Assembly (NCBI RefSeq): GCF_963576545.1 | Contig: NW_026870487.1 | Span: forward strand, 1 to 64,000 | DNA length: 64,000 nucleotides | From: Limanda limanda | Taxonomy: Eukaryota > Chordata > Actinopteri > Pleuronectiformes > Pleuronectidae | Direction of reading: 5' to 3' | In this document: piece by piece, positions 11,028 through 24,640 of the stretch | How positions within the stretch are numbered: the first letter of the stretch is position 1 | Layout of the letters: each line of letters opens with the position of its first letter | Program-made: the position numbers and the translations under genes | Notes under the pieces: model-generated | What the model was told of the DNA's origin: nothing | Databases searched by the model: none | The model's input: only the letters and a program-made list of their open reading frames with translations

Positions 11028-12472
11028 AAGTCTCTCCGACCTTCACAAAAAAAGTTATTCAAGAATATCTCCTCAGATTTGGGGGAATTTCGTCGGTCGA
11101 CCTCTTCCGAAGGTCGTACAAGCTCGGGGATGGTACCAATCGATCCGCAGGACCCAAATTAGTCCAGATGCAACCACTTTCCAAGTCTCTCCGACCTTCA
11201 CAAAAAAAGTTATTCAAGAATATCTCTTTCTCCTATGTGCTTTCATCCCTAACCCTAACCCTAACCCTTCCGAAAGTCGGAGAAGCTCAAGGATGGTACC
11301 GATCGATGCGCGCTACCCCATTTAGTGGGGGTAGAGCCTACTTGCAAGTCTCTCCGACCTTCACAAAAAAAGTTATTCAAGAATATCTCTTTCTCCTATG
11401 TGCTTTCATCCCTAACCCTAACCCTAACCCTTCCGAAAGTCGGAGAAGCTCAAGGATGGTACCGATCGATGCGCGCAACCCCATTTAGTGGGGGTAGAGC
11501 CTACTTGCAAGTCTCTCCGACCTTCACAAAAAAAGTTATTCAAGAATATCTCTTTCTCCTATGTGCTTTCATCCCTAACCCTAACCCTAACCCTTCCGAA
11601 AGTCGGAGAAGCTCAAGGATGGTACCGATCGATGCGCGCTACCCCATTTAGTGGGGGTAGAGCCTACTTGCAAGTCTCTCCGACCTTCACAAAAAAAGTT
11701 ATTCAAGAATATCTCTTTCTCCTATGTGCTTTCATCCCTAACCCTAACCCTTCCGAAAGTCGGAGAAGCTCAAAGATGGTACCGATCGATGCGCGCTACC
11801 CCATTTAGTGGGGGTAGAGCCTACTTGCAAGTCTCTCCGACCTTCACAAAAAAAGTTATTCAAGAATATCTCCTCAGATTTGGGGGAATTTCGTCGGTCG
11901 ACCTCTTCCGAAGGTCGTACAAGCTCGGGGATGGTACCAATCGATCCGCAGGACCCAAATTAGTCCAGATGCAACCACTTTCCAAGTCTCTCCGACCTTC
12001 ACAAAAAAAGTTATTCAAGAATATCTCTTTCTCCTATGTGCTTTCATCCCTAACCCTAACCCTAACCCTTCCGAAAGTCGGAGAAGCTCAAGGATGGTAC
12101 CGATCGATGCGCGCAACCCCATTTAGTGGGGGTAGAGCCTACTTGCAAGTCTCTCCGACCTTCACAAAAAAAGTTATTCAAGAATATCTCTTTCTCCTAT
12201 GTGCTTTCATCCCTAACCCTACCCCTAACCCTTCCGAAAGTCGGAGAAGCTCAAGGATGGTACTGATCGATGCGCGCTACCCCATTTAGTGGGGGTAGAG
12301 CCTACTTGCAAGTCTCTCGGACCTTCACAAAAAAAGTTATTCAAGAATATCTCTTTCTCCTATGTGCTTTCATCCCTAACCCTAACCCTAACCCTTCCGA
12401 AAGTCGGAGAAGCTCAAGGATGGTACCGATCGATGCGCGCTACCCCATTTAGTGGGGGTAGAGCCTACTTGC
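11028..12472 (+). repeat. Internally deleted HOR copy, 1,445 bp (code 4,3)
   Basis: The copy begins like the 4,494 bp HOR (run of 4 with a contracted A, then an A with CAACCCC). It then jumps straight to the CCCTACCCC/CTCGGACC pair that normally ends the HOR. The missing 3,049 bp fit an unequal exchange inside A, between the CAACCCC A (GTG at 12126) and the following CCCTACCCC A. Confidence 0.83.
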
Positions 12473-14716
12473 AAGTCTCTCCGACCTTCACAAAAAAAGT
12501 TATTCAAGAATATCTCCTCAGATTTGGGGGAATTTCGTCGGTCGACCTCTTCCGAAGGTCGTACAAGCTCGGGGATGGTACCAATCGATCCGCAGGACCC
12601 AAATTAGTCCAGATGCAACCACTTTCCAAGTCTCTCCGACCTTCACAAAAAAAGTTATTCAAGAATATCTCTTTCTCCTATGTGCTTTCATCCCTAACCC
12701 TAACCCTAACCCTTCCGAAAGTCGGAGAAGCTCAAGGATGGTACCGATCGATGCGCGCTACCCCATTTAGTGGGGGTAGAGCCTACTTGCAAGTCTCTCC
12801 GACCTTCACAAAAAAAGTTATTCAAGAATATCTCTTTCTCCTATGTGCTTTCATCCCTAACCCTAACCCTAACCCTTCCGAAAGTCGGAGAAGCTCAAGG
12901 ATGGTACCGATCGATGCGCGCAACCCCATTTAGTGGGGGTAGAGCCTACTTGCAAGTCTCTCCGACCTTCACAAAAAAAGTTATTCAAGAATATCTCTTT
13001 CTCCTATGTGCTTTCATCCCTAACCCTAACCCTAACCCTTCCGAAAGTCGGAGAAGCTCAAGGATGGTACCGATCGATGCGCGCTACCCCATTTAGTGGG
13101 GGTAGAGCCTACTTGCAAGTCTCTCCGACCTTCACAAAAAAAGTTATTCAAGAATATCTCTTTCTCCTATGTGCTTTCATCCCTAACCCTAACCCTTCCG
13201 AAAGTCGGAGAAGCTCAAAGATGGTACCGATCGATGCGCGCTACCCCATTTAGTGGGGGTAGAGCCTACTTGCAAGTCTCTCCGACCTTCACAAAAAAAG
13301 TTATTCAAGAATATCTCCTCAGATTTGGGGGAATTTCGTCGGTCGACCTCTTCCGAAGGTCGTACAAGCTCGGGGATGGTACCAATCGATCCGCAGGACC
13401 CAAATTAGTCCAGATGCAACCACTTTCCAAGTCTCTCCGACCTTCACAAAAAAAGTTATTCAAGAATATCTCTTTCTCCTAGGTGCTTTCATCCCTAACC
13501 CTAACCCTAACCCTTCCGAAAGTCGGAGAAGCTCAAGGATGGTACCGATCGATGCGCGCAACCCCATTTAGTGGGGGTAGAGCCTACTTGCAAGTCTCTC
13601 CGACCTTCACAAAAAAAGTTATTCAAGAATATCTCTTTCTCCTATGTGCTTTCATCCCTAACCCTAACCCTAACCCTTCCGAAAGTCGGAGAAGCTCAAG
13701 GATGGTACCGATCGATGCGCGCTACCCCATTTAGTGGGGGTAGAGCCTACTTGCAAGTCTCTCCGACCTTCACAAAAAAAGTTATTCAAGAATATCTCTT
13801 TCTCCTATGTGCTTTCATCCCTAACCCTAACCCTAACCCTTCCGAAAGTCGGAGAAGCTCAAGGATGGTACCGATCGATGCGCGCTACCCCATTTAGTGG
13901 GGGTAGAGCCTACTTGCAAGTCTCTCCGACCTTCACAAAAAAAGTTATTCAAGAATATCTCCTCAGATTTGGGGGAATTTCGTCGGTCGACCTCTTCCGA
14001 AGGTCGTACAAGCTCGGGGATGGTACCAATCGATCCGCAGGACCCAAATTAGTCCAGATGCAACCACTTTCCAAGTCTCTCCGACCTTCACAAAAAAAGT
14101 TATTCAAGAATATCTCTTTCTCCTATGTGCTTTCATCCCTAACCCTAACCCTAACCCTTCCGAAAGTCGGAGAAGCTCAAGGATGGTACCGATCGATGCG
14201 CGCTACCCCATTTAGTGGGGGTAGAGCCTACTTGCAAGTCTCTCCGACCTTCACAAAAAAAGTTATTCAAGAATATCTCCTCAGATTTGGGGGAATTTCG
14301 TCGGTCGACCTCTTCCGAAGGTCGTACAAGCTCGGGGATGGTACCAATCGATCCGCAGGACCCAAATTAGTCCAGATGCAACCACTTTCCAAGTCTCTCC
14401 GACCTTCACAAAAAAAGTTATTCAAGAATATCTCTTTCTCCTATGTGCTTTCATCCCTAACCCTAACCCTAACCCTTCCGAAAGTCGGAGAAGCTCAAGG
14501 ATGGTACCGATCGATGCGCGCTACCCCATTTAGTGGGGGTAGAGCCTACTTGCAAGTCTCTCCGACCTTCACAAAAAAAGTTATTCAAGAATATCTCTTT
14601 CTCCTATGTGCTTTCATCCCTAACCCTAACCCTAACCCTTCCGAAAGTCGGAGAAGCTCAAGGATGGTACCGATCGATGCGCGCTACCCCATTTAGTGGG
14701 GGTAGAGCCTACTTGC
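12473..14716 (+). repeat. Partial 4,494-type HOR grading into the next domain (code 4,3,1,2)
   Basis: The start (4,3,1) matches the 4,494 bp HOR, including the contracted A with GTG at 13253. It then ends with a run of 2 in place of 3. A single private T to G change at 13482 (CTCCTAGG for CTCCTATG) is found nowhere else that I saw. CAAGGATGG replaces CAAAGATGG before the GTG at 13897, so this is a distinct subfamily member. Confidence 0.8.
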
Positions 14717-16634
14717 AAGTCTCTCCGACCTTCACAAAAAAAGTTATTCAAGAATATCTCCTCAGATTTGGGGGAATTTCGTCGGTCGACCTCTTCCGAA
14801 GGTCGTACAAGCTCGGGGATGGTACCAATCGATCTGCAGGACCCAAATTAGTCCAGATGCAACCACTTTCCAAGTCTCTCCGACCTTCACAAAAAAAGTT
14901 ATTCAAGAATATCTCTTTCTCCTATGTGCTTTCATCCCTAACCCTAACCCTTCCGAAAGTCGGAGAAGCTCAAGGATGGTACCGATCGATGCGCGCTACC
15001 CCATTTAGTGGGGGTAGAGCCTACTTGCAAGTCTCTCCGACCTTCACAAAAAAAGTTATTCAAGAATATCTCCTCAGATTTGGGGGAATTTCGTCGGTCG
15101 ACCTCTTCCGAAGGTCGTACAAGCTCGGGGATGGTACCAATCGATCCGCAGGACCCAAATTAGTCCAGATGCAACCACTTTCCAAGTCTCTCCGACCTTC
15201 ACAAAAAAAGTTATTCAAGAATATCTCTTTCTCCTATGTGCTTTCATCCCTAACCCTAACCCTAACCCTTCCGAAAGTCGGAGAAGCTCAAGGATGGTAC
15301 CGATCGATGCGCGCAACCCCATTTAGTGGGGGTAGAGCCTACTTGCAAGTCTCTCCGACCTTCACAAAAAAAGTTATTCAAGAATATCTCTTTCTCCTAT
15401 GTGCTTTCATCCCTAACCCTAACCCTAACCCTTCCGAAAGTCGGAGAAGCTCAAGGATGGTACCGATCGATGCGCGCTACCCCATTTAGTGGGGGTAGAG
15501 CCTACTTGCAAGTCTCTCCGACCTTCACAAAAAAAGTTATTCAAGAATATCTCTTTCTCCTATGTGCTTTCATCCCTAACCCTAACCCTAACCCTTCCGA
15601 AAGTCGGAGAAGCTCAAGGATGGTACCGATCGATGCGCGCTACCCCATTTAGTGGGGGTAGAGCCTACTTGCAAGTCTCTCCGACCTTCACAAAAAAAGT
15701 TATTCAAGAATATCTCCTCAGATTTGGGGGAATTTCGTCGGTCGACCTCTTCCGAAGGTCGTACAAGCTCGGGGATGGTACCAATCGATCCGCAGGACCC
15801 AAATTAGTCCAGATGCAACCACTTTCCAAGTCTCTCCGACCTTCACAAAAAACGTTATTCAAGAATATCTCTTTCTCCTATGTGCTTTCATCCCTAACCC
15901 TAACCCTAACCCTTCCGAAAGTCGGAGAAGCTCAAGGATGGTACCGATCGATGCGCGCTACCCCATTTAGTGTGGGTAGAGCCTACTTGCAAGTCTCTCC
16001 GACCTTCACAAAAAAAGTTATTCAAGAATATCTCCTCAGATTTGGGGGAATTTCGTCGGTCGACCTCTTCCGAAGGTCGTACAAGCTCGGGGATGGTACC
16101 AATCGATCCGCAGGACCCAAATTAGTCCAGATGCAACCACTTTCCAAGTCTCTCCGACCTTCACAAAAAAAGTTATTCAAGAATATCTCTTTCTCCTATG
16201 TGCTTTCATCCCTAACCCTAACCCTAACCCTTCCGAAAGTCGGAGAAGCTCAAGGATGGTACCGATCGATGCGCGCTACCCCATTTAGTGGGGGTAGAGC
16301 CTACTTGCAAGTCTCTCCGACCTTCACAAAAAAAGTTATTCAAGAATATCTCTTTCTCCTATGTGCTTTCATCCCTAACCCTAACCCTAACCCTTCCGAA
16401 AGTCGGAGAAGCTCAAGGATGGTACCGATCGATGCGCGCTACCCCATTTAGTGGGGGTAGAGCCTACTTGCAAGTCTCTCCGACCTTCACAAAAAAAGTT
16501 ATTCAAGAATATCTCTTTCTCCTATGTGCTTTCATCCCTAACCCTAACCCTAACCCTTCCGAAAGTCGGAGAAGCTCAAGGATGGTACCGATCGATGCGC
16601 GCTACCCCATTTAGTGGGGGTAGAGCCTACTTGC
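14717..16634 (+). repeat. 1,918 bp higher-order repeat, copy 1 (code 1,3,1,3)
   Basis: Eight A and four B, the first A contracted: 8 x 163 - 6 + 4 x 155 = 1,918. Markers: CTGCAG in place of CCGCAG in B (14835, outside-CpG context preserved elsewhere), AACGTT near 15850, GTGTGGG at 15970. Copy 2 repeats all of these 1,918 bp later. Confidence 0.88.
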
Positions 16635-18552
16635 AAGTCTCTCCGACCTTCACAAAAAAAGTTATTCAAGAATATCTCCTCAGATTTGGGGGAATTTCGT
16701 CGGTCGACCTCTTCCGAAGGTCGTACAAGCTCGGGGATGGTACCAATCGATCTGCAGGACCCAAATTAGTCCAGATGAAACCACTTTCCAAGTCTCTCCG
16801 ACCTTCACAAAAAAAGTTATTCAAGAATATCTCTTTCTCCTATGTGCTTTCATCCCTAACCCTAACCCTTCCGAAAGTCGGAGAAGCTCAAGGATGGTAC
16901 CGATCGATGCGCGCTACCCCATTTAGTGGGGGTAGAGCCTACTTGCAAGTCTCTCCGACCTTCACAAAAAAAGTTATTCAAGAATATCTCCTCAGATTTG
17001 GGGGAATTTCGTCGGTCGACCTCTTCCGAAGGTCGTACAAGCTCGGGGATGGTACCAATCGATCCGCAGGACCCAAATTAGTCCAGATGCAACCACTTTC
17101 CAAGTCTCTCCGACCTTCACAAAAAAAGTTATTCAAGAATATCTCTTTCTCCTATGTGCTTTCATCCCTAACCCTAACCCTAACCCTTCCGAAAGTCGGA
17201 GAAGCTCAAGGATGGTACCGATCGATGCGCGCAACCCCATTTAGTGGGGGTAGAGCCTACTTGCAAGTCTCTCCGACCTTCACAAAAAAAGTTATTCAAG
17301 AATATCTCTTTCTCCTATGTGCTTTCATCCCTAACCCTAACCCTAACCCTTCCGAAAGTCGGAGAAGCTCAAGGATGGTACCGATCGATGCGCGCTACCC
17401 CATTTAGTGGGGGTAGAGCCTACTTGCAAGTCTCTCCGACCTTCACAAAAAAAGTTATTCAAGAATATCTCTTTCTCCTATGTGCTTTCATCCCTAACCC
17501 TAACCCTAACCCTTCCGAAAGTCGGAGAAGCTCAAGGATGGTACCGATCGATGCGCGCTACCCCATTTAGTGGGGGTAGAGCCTACTTGCAAGTCTCTCC
17601 GACCTTCACAAAAAAAGTTATTCAAGAATATCTCCTCAGATTTGGGGGAATTTCGTCGGTCGACCTCTTCCGAAGGTCGTACAAGCTCGGGGATGGTACC
17701 AATCGATCCGCAGGACCCAAATTAGTCCAGATGCAACCACTTTCCAAGTCTCTCCGACCTTCACAAAAAACGTTATTCAAGAATATCTCTTTCTCCTATG
17801 TGCTTTCATCCCTAACCCTAACCCTAACCCTTCCGAAAGTCGGAGAAGCTCAAGGATGGTACCGATCGATGCGCGCTACCCCATTTAGTGTGGGTAGAGC
17901 CTACTTGCAAGTCTCTCCGACCTTCACAAAAAAAGTTATTCAAGAATATCTCCTCAGATTTGGGGGAATTTCGTCGGTCGACCTCTTCCGAAGGTCGTAC
18001 AAGCTCGGGGATGGTACCAATCGATCCGCAGGACCCAAATTAGTCCAGATGCAACCACTTTCCAAGTCTCTCCGACCTTCACAAAAAAAGTTATTCAAGA
18101 ATATCTCTTTCTCCTATGTGCTTTCATCCCTAACCCTAACCCTAACCCTTCCGAAAGTCGGAGAAGCTCAAGGATGGTACCGATCGATGCGCGCTACCCC
18201 ATTTAGTGGGGGTAGAGCCTACTTGCAAGTCTCTCCGACCTTCACAAAAAAAGTTATTCAAGAATATCTCTTTCTCCTATGTGCTTTCATCCCTAACCCT
18301 AACCCTAACCCTTCCGAAAGTCGGAGAAGCTCAAGGATGGTAACGATCGATGCGCGCTACCCCATTTAGTGGGGGTAGAGCCTACTTGCAAGTCTCTCCG
18401 ACCTTCACAAAAAAAGTTATTCAAGAATATCTCTTTCTCCTATGTGCTTTCATCCCTAACCCTAACCCTAACCCTTCCGAAAGTCGGAGAAGCTCAAGGA
18501 TGGTACCGATCGATGCGCGCTACCCCATTTAGTGGGGGTAGAGCCTACTTGC
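16635..18552 (+). repeat. 1,918 bp higher-order repeat, copy 2
   Basis: Same code and markers as the preceding copy (CTGCAG at 16753, contracted A with GTG at 16926, GTGTGGG at 17888). Private differences are ATGAAACCAC for ATGCAACCAC near 16778 in its first B, and GGTAACGATC near 18343 near its end. The latter removes a KpnI site and is shared with the 2,405 bp subrepeats further right. Confidence 0.87.
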
Positions 18553-21500
18553 AAGTCTCTCCGACCTTCACAAAAAAAGTTATTCAAGAATATCTCCTCA
18601 GATTTGGGGGAATTTCGTCGGTCGACCTCTTCCGAAGGTCGTACAAGCTCGGGGATGGTACCAATCGATCCGCAGGACCCAAATTAGTCCAGATGCAACC
18701 ACTTTCCAAGTCTCTCCGACCTTCACAAAAAAAGTTATTCAAGAATATCTCTTTCTCCTATGTGCTTTCATCCCTAACCCTAACCCTAACCCTTCCGAAA
18801 GTCGGAGAAGCTCAAGGATGGTACCGATCGATGCGCGCTACCCCATTTAGTGGGGGTAGAGCCTACTTGCAAGTCTCTCCGACCTTCACAAAAAACGTTA
18901 TTCAAGAATATCTCTTTCTCCTATGTGCTTTCATCCCTAACCCTAACCCTAACCCTTCCGAAAGTCGGAGAAGCTCAAGGATGGTACCGATCGATGCGCG
19001 CTACCCCATTTAGTGGGGGTAGAGCCTACTTGCAAGTCTCTCCGACCTTCACAAAAAAAGTTATTCAAGAATATCTCCTCAGATTTGGGGGAATTTCGTC
19101 GGTCGACCTCTTCCGAAGGTCGTACAAGCTCGGGGATGGTACCAATCGATCCGCAGGACCCAAATTAGTCCAGATGCAACCACTTTCCAAGTCTCTCCGA
19201 CCTTCACAAAAAAAGTTATTCAAGAATATCTCTTTCTCCTATGTGCTTTCATCCCTAACCCTAACCCTAACCCTTCCGAAAGTCGGAGAAGCTCAAGGAT
19301 GGTACCGATCGATGCGCGCTACCCCATTTAGTGGGGGTAGAGCCTACTTGCAAGTCTCTCCGACCTTCACAAAAAAAGTTATTCAAGAATATCTCCTCAG
19401 ATTTGGGGGAATTTCGTCGGTCGACCTCTTCCGAAGGTCGTACAAGCTCGGGGATGGTACCAATCAATCCGCAGGACCCAAATTAGTCCAGATGCAACCA
19501 CTTTTCAAGTCTCTCCGACCTTCACAAAAAAAGTTATTCAAGAATATCTCTTTCTCCTATGTGCTTTCATCCCTAACCCTAACCCTAACCCTTCCGAAAG
19601 TCGGAGAAGCTCAAGGATGGTACCGATCGATGCGCGCTACCCCATTTAGTGGGGGTAGAGCCTACTTGCAAGTCTCTCCGACCTTCACAAAAAAAGTTAT
19701 TCAAGAATATCTCTTTCTCCTATGTGCTTTCATCCCTAACCCTACCCCTAACCCTTCCGAAAGTCGGAGAAGCTCAAGGATGGTACTGATCGATGCGCGC
19801 TACCCCATTTAGTGGGGGTAGAGCCTACTTGCAAGTCTCTCGGACCTTCACAAAAAAAGTTATTCAAGAATATCTCTTTCTCCTATGTGCTTTCATCCCT
19901 AACCCTAACCCTAACCCTTCCGAAAGTCGGAGAAGCTCAAGGATGGTACCGATCGATGCGCGCTACCCCATTTAGTGGGGGTAGAGCCTACTTGCAAGTC
20001 TCTCCGACCTTCACAAAAAAAGTTATTCAAGAATATCTCCTCAGATTTGGGGGAATTTCGTCGGTCGACCTCTTCCGAAGGTCGTACAAGCTCGGGGATG
20101 GTACCAATCGATCCGCAGGACCCAAATTAGTCCAGATGCAACCACTTTCCAAGTCTCTCCGACCTTCACAAAAAAAGTTATTCAAGAATATCTCTTTCTC
20201 CTATGTGCTTTCATCCCTAACCCTAACCCTAACCCTTCCGAAAGTCGGAGAAGCTCAAGGATGGTACCGATCGATGCGCGCTACCCCATTTAGTGGGGGT
20301 AGAGCCTACTTGCAAGTCTCTCCGACCTTCACAAAAAAAGTTATTCAAGAATATCTCTTTCTCCTATGTGCTTTCATCCCTAACCCTAACCCTAACCCTT
20401 CCGAAAGTCGGAGAAGCTCAAGGATGGTACCGATCGATGCGCGCAACCCCATTTAGTGGGGGTAGAGCCTACTTGCAAGTCTCTCCGACCTTCACAAAAA
20501 AAGTTATTCAAGAATATCTCTTTCTCCTATGTGCTTTCATCCCTAACCCTAACCCTAACCCTTCCGAAAGTCGGAGAAGCTCAAGGATGGTACCGATCGA
20601 TGCGCGCTACCCCATTTAGTGGGGGTAGAGCCTACTTGCAAGTCTCTCCGACCTTCACAAAAAAAGTTATTCAAGAATATCTCTTTCTCCTATGTGCTTT
20701 CATCCCTAACCCTAACCCTTCCGAAAGTCGGAGAAGCTCAAAGATGGTACCGATCGATGCGCGCTACCCCATTTAGTGGGGGTAGAGCCTACTTGCAAGT
20801 CTCTCCGACCTTCACAAAAAAAGTTATTCAAGAATATCTCCTCAGATTTGGGGGAATTTCGTCGGTCGACCTCTTCCGAAGGTCGTACAAGCTCGGGGAT
20901 GGTACCAATCGATCCGCAGGACCCAAATTAGTCCAGATGCAACCACTTTCCAAGTCTCTCCGACCTTCACAAAAAAAGTTATTCAAGAATATCTCTTTCT
21001 CCTATGTGCTTTCATCCCTAACCCTAACCCTAACCCTTCCGAAAGTCGGAGAAGCTCAAGGATGGTACCGATCGATGCGCGCAACCCCATTTAGTGGGGG
21101 TAGAGCCTACTTGCAAGTCTCTCCGACCTTCACAAAAAAAGTTATTCAAGAATATCTCTTTCTCCTATGTGCTTTCATCCCTAACCCTAACCCTAACCCT
21201 TCCGAAAGTCGGAGAAGCTCAAGGATGGTACCGATCGATGCGCGCTACCCCATTTAGTGGGGGTAGAGCCTACTTGCAAGTCTCTCCGACCTTCACAAAA
21301 AAAGTTATTCAAGAATATCTCTTTCTCCTATGTGCTTTCATCCCTAACCCTAACCCTAACCCTTCCGAAAGTCGGAGAAGCTCAAAGATGGTACCGATCG
21401 ATGCGCGCTACCCCATTTAGTGGGGGTAGAGCCTACTTGCAAGTCTCTCCGACCTTCACAAAAAAAGTTATTCAAGAATATCTCCTCAGATTTGGGGGAA

Positions 21501-23046
21501 TTTCGTCGGTCGACCTCTTCCGAAGGTCGTACAAGCTCGGGGATGGTACCAATCGATCCGCAGGACCCAAATTAGTCCAGATGCAACCACTTTCCAAGTC
21601 TCTCCGACCTTCACAAAAAAAGTTATTCAAGAATATCTCTTTCTCCTATGTGCTTTCATCCCTAACCCTAACCCTAACCCTTCCGAAAGTCGGAGAAGCT
21701 CAAGGATGGTACCGATCGATGCGCGCTACCCCATTTAGTGGGGGTAGAGCCTACTTGCAAGTCTCTCCGACCTTCACAAAAAAAGTTATTCAAGAATATC
21801 TCCTCAGATTTGGGGGAATTTCGTCGGTCGACCTCTTCCGAAGGTCGTACAAGCTCGGGGATGGTACCAATCGATCCGCAGGACCCAAATTAGTCCAGAT
21901 GCAACCACTTTCCAAGTCTCTCCGACCTTCACAAAAAAAGTTATTCAAGAATATCTCTTTCTCCTATGTGCTTTCATCCCTAACCCTAACCCTAACCCTT
22001 CCGAAAGTCGGAGAAGCTCAAGGATGGTACCGATCGATGCGCGCAACCCCATTTAGTGGGGGTAGAGCCTACTTGCAAGTCTCTCCGACCTTCACAAAAA
22101 AAGTTATTCAAGAATATCTCTTTCTCCTATGTGCTTTCATCCCTAACCCTAACCCTAACCCTTCCGAAAGTCGGAGAAGCTCAAGGATGGTACCGATCGA
22201 TGCGCGCTACCCCATTTAGTGGGGGTAGAGCCTACTTGCAAGTCTCTCCGACCTTCACAAAAAAAGTTATTCAAGAATATCTCTTTCTCCTATGTGCTTT
22301 CATCCCTAACCCTAACCCTAACCCTTCCGAAAGTCGGAGAAGCTCAAGGATGGTACCGATCGATGCGCGCTACCCCATTTAGTGGGGGTAGAGCCTACTT
22401 GCAAGTCTCTCCGACCTTCACAAAAAAAGTTATTCAAGAATATCTCCTCAGATTTGGGGGAATTTCGTCGGTCGACCTCTTCCGAAGGTCGTACAAGCTC
22501 GGGGATGGTACCAATCGATCCGCAGGACCCAAATTAGTCCAGATGCAACCACTTTCCAAGTCTCTCCGACCTTCACAAAAAAAGTTATTCAAGAATATCT
22601 CTTTCTCCTATGTGCTTTCATCCCTAACCCTAACCCTAACCCTTCCGAAAGTCGGAGAAGCTCAAGGATGGTACCGATCGATGCGCGCAACCCCATTTAG
22701 TGGGGGTAGAGCCTACTTGCAAGTCTCTCCGACCTTCACAAAAAAAGTTATTCAAGAATATCTCTTTCTCCTATGTGCTTTCATCCCTAACCCTAACCCT
22801 AACCCTTCCGAAAGTCGGAGAAGCTCAAGGATGGTACCGATCGATGCGCGCTACCCCATTTAGTGGGGGTAGAGCCTACTTGCAAGTCTCTCCGACCTTC
22901 ACAAAAAAAGTTATTCAAGAATATCTCTTTCTCCTATGTGCTTTCATCCCTAACCCTAACCCTAACCCTTCCGAAAGTCGGAGAAGCTCAAGGATGGTAC
23001 CGATCGATGCGCGCTACCCCATTTAGTGGGGGTAGAGCCTACTTGC
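18553..23046 (+). repeat. 4,494 bp HOR, circularly permuted full copy
   Basis: Code 2,1,3,4,3,1,3,3 is the 4,494 bp HOR read from a different start, and the length is again exactly 4,494 bp. Markers CAATCAATCC (19466), CCCTACCCC (19745) and the contracted A (GTG at 20776) are in the expected places. The 1,918 bp domain therefore sits inside, or was inserted between, members of the older family. Confidence 0.87.
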
Positions 23047-24640
23047 AAGTCTCTCCGACCTTCACAAAAAAAGTTATTCAAGAATATCTCCTCAGATTTG
23101 GGGGAATTTCGTCGGTCGACCTCTTCCGAAGGTCGTACAAGCTCGGGGATGGTACCAATCGATCCGCAGGACCCAAATTAGTCCAGATGCAACCACTTTC
23201 CAAGTCTCTCCGACCTTCACAAAAAAAGTTATTCAAGAATATCTCTTTCTCCTATGTGCTTTCATCCCTAACCCTAACCCTAACCCTTCCGAAAGTCGGA
23301 GAAGCTCAAGGATGGTACCGATCGATGCGCGCTACCCCATTTAGTGGGGGTAGAGCCTACTTGCAAGTCTCTCCGACCTTCACAAAAAAAGTTATTCAAG
23401 AATATCTCCTCAGATTTGGGGGAATTTCGTCGGTCGACCTCTTCCGAAGGTCGTACAAGCTCGGGGATGGTACCAATCGATCCGCAGGACCCAAATTAGT
23501 CCAGATGCAACCACTTTCCAAGTCTCTCCGACCTTCACAAAAAAAGTTATTCAAGAATATCTCTTTCTCCTATGTGCTTTCATCCCTAACCCTAACCCTA
23601 ACCCTTCCGAAAGTCGGAGAAGCTCAAGGATGGTACCGATCGATGCGCGCAACCCCATTTAGTGGGGGTAGAGCCTACTTGCAAGTCTCTCCGACCTTCA
23701 CAAAAAAAGTTATTCAAGAATATCTCTTTCTCCTATGTGCTTTCATCCCTAACCCTAACCCTTCCGAAAGTCGGAGAAGCTCAAGGATGGTACCGATCGA
23801 TGCGCGCTACCCCATTTAGTGGGGGTAGAGCCTACTTGCAAGTCTCTCCGACCTTCACAAAAAAAGTTATTCAAGAATATCTCTTTCTCCTATGTGCTTT
23901 CATCCCTAACCCTAACCCTAACCCTTCCGAAAGTCGGAGAAGCTCAAGGATGGTACCGATCGATGCGCGCTACCCCATTTAGTGGGGGTAGAGCCTACTT
24001 GCAAGTCTCTCCGACCTTCACAAAAAAAGTTATTCAAGAATATCTCCTCAGATTTGGGGGAATTTCGTCGGTCGACCTCTTCCGAAGGTCGTACAAGCTC
24101 GGGGATGGTACCAATCGATCCGCAGGACCCAAATTAGTCCAGATGCAACCACTTTCCAAGTCTCTCCGACCTTCACAAAAAACGTTATTCAAGAATATCT
24201 CTTTCTCCTATGTGCTTTCATCCCTAACCCTAACCCTTCCGAAAGTCGGAGAAGCTCAAGGATGGTACCGATCGATGCGCGCAACCCCATTTAGTGGGGG
24301 TAGAGCCTACTTGCAAGTCTCTCCGACCTTCACAAAAAAAGTTATTCAAGAATATCTCTTTCTCCTATGTGCTTTCATCCCTAACCCTAACCCTAACCCT
24401 TCCGAAAGTCGGAGAAGCTCAAGGATGGTACCGATCGATGCGCGCTACCCCATTTAGTGGGGGTAGAGCCTACTTGCAAGTCTCTCCGACCTTCACAAAA
24501 AAAGTTATTCAAGAATATCTCTTTCTCCTATGTGCTTTCATCCCTAACCCTAACCCTAACCCTTCCGAAAGTCGGAGAAGCTCAAGGATGGTACCGATCG
24601 ATGCGCGCTACCCCATTTAGTGGGGGTAGAGCCTACTTGC
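23047..24640 (+). repeat. Transition segment (code 1,3,3) with two contracted A
   Basis: Contracted A monomers have their GTG at 23819 and 24294. AACGTT occurs near 24183. The segment resembles 62669-63942 in run code and in the placement of a contracted A, and leads into the 6,883 bp HOR. Confidence 0.75.
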
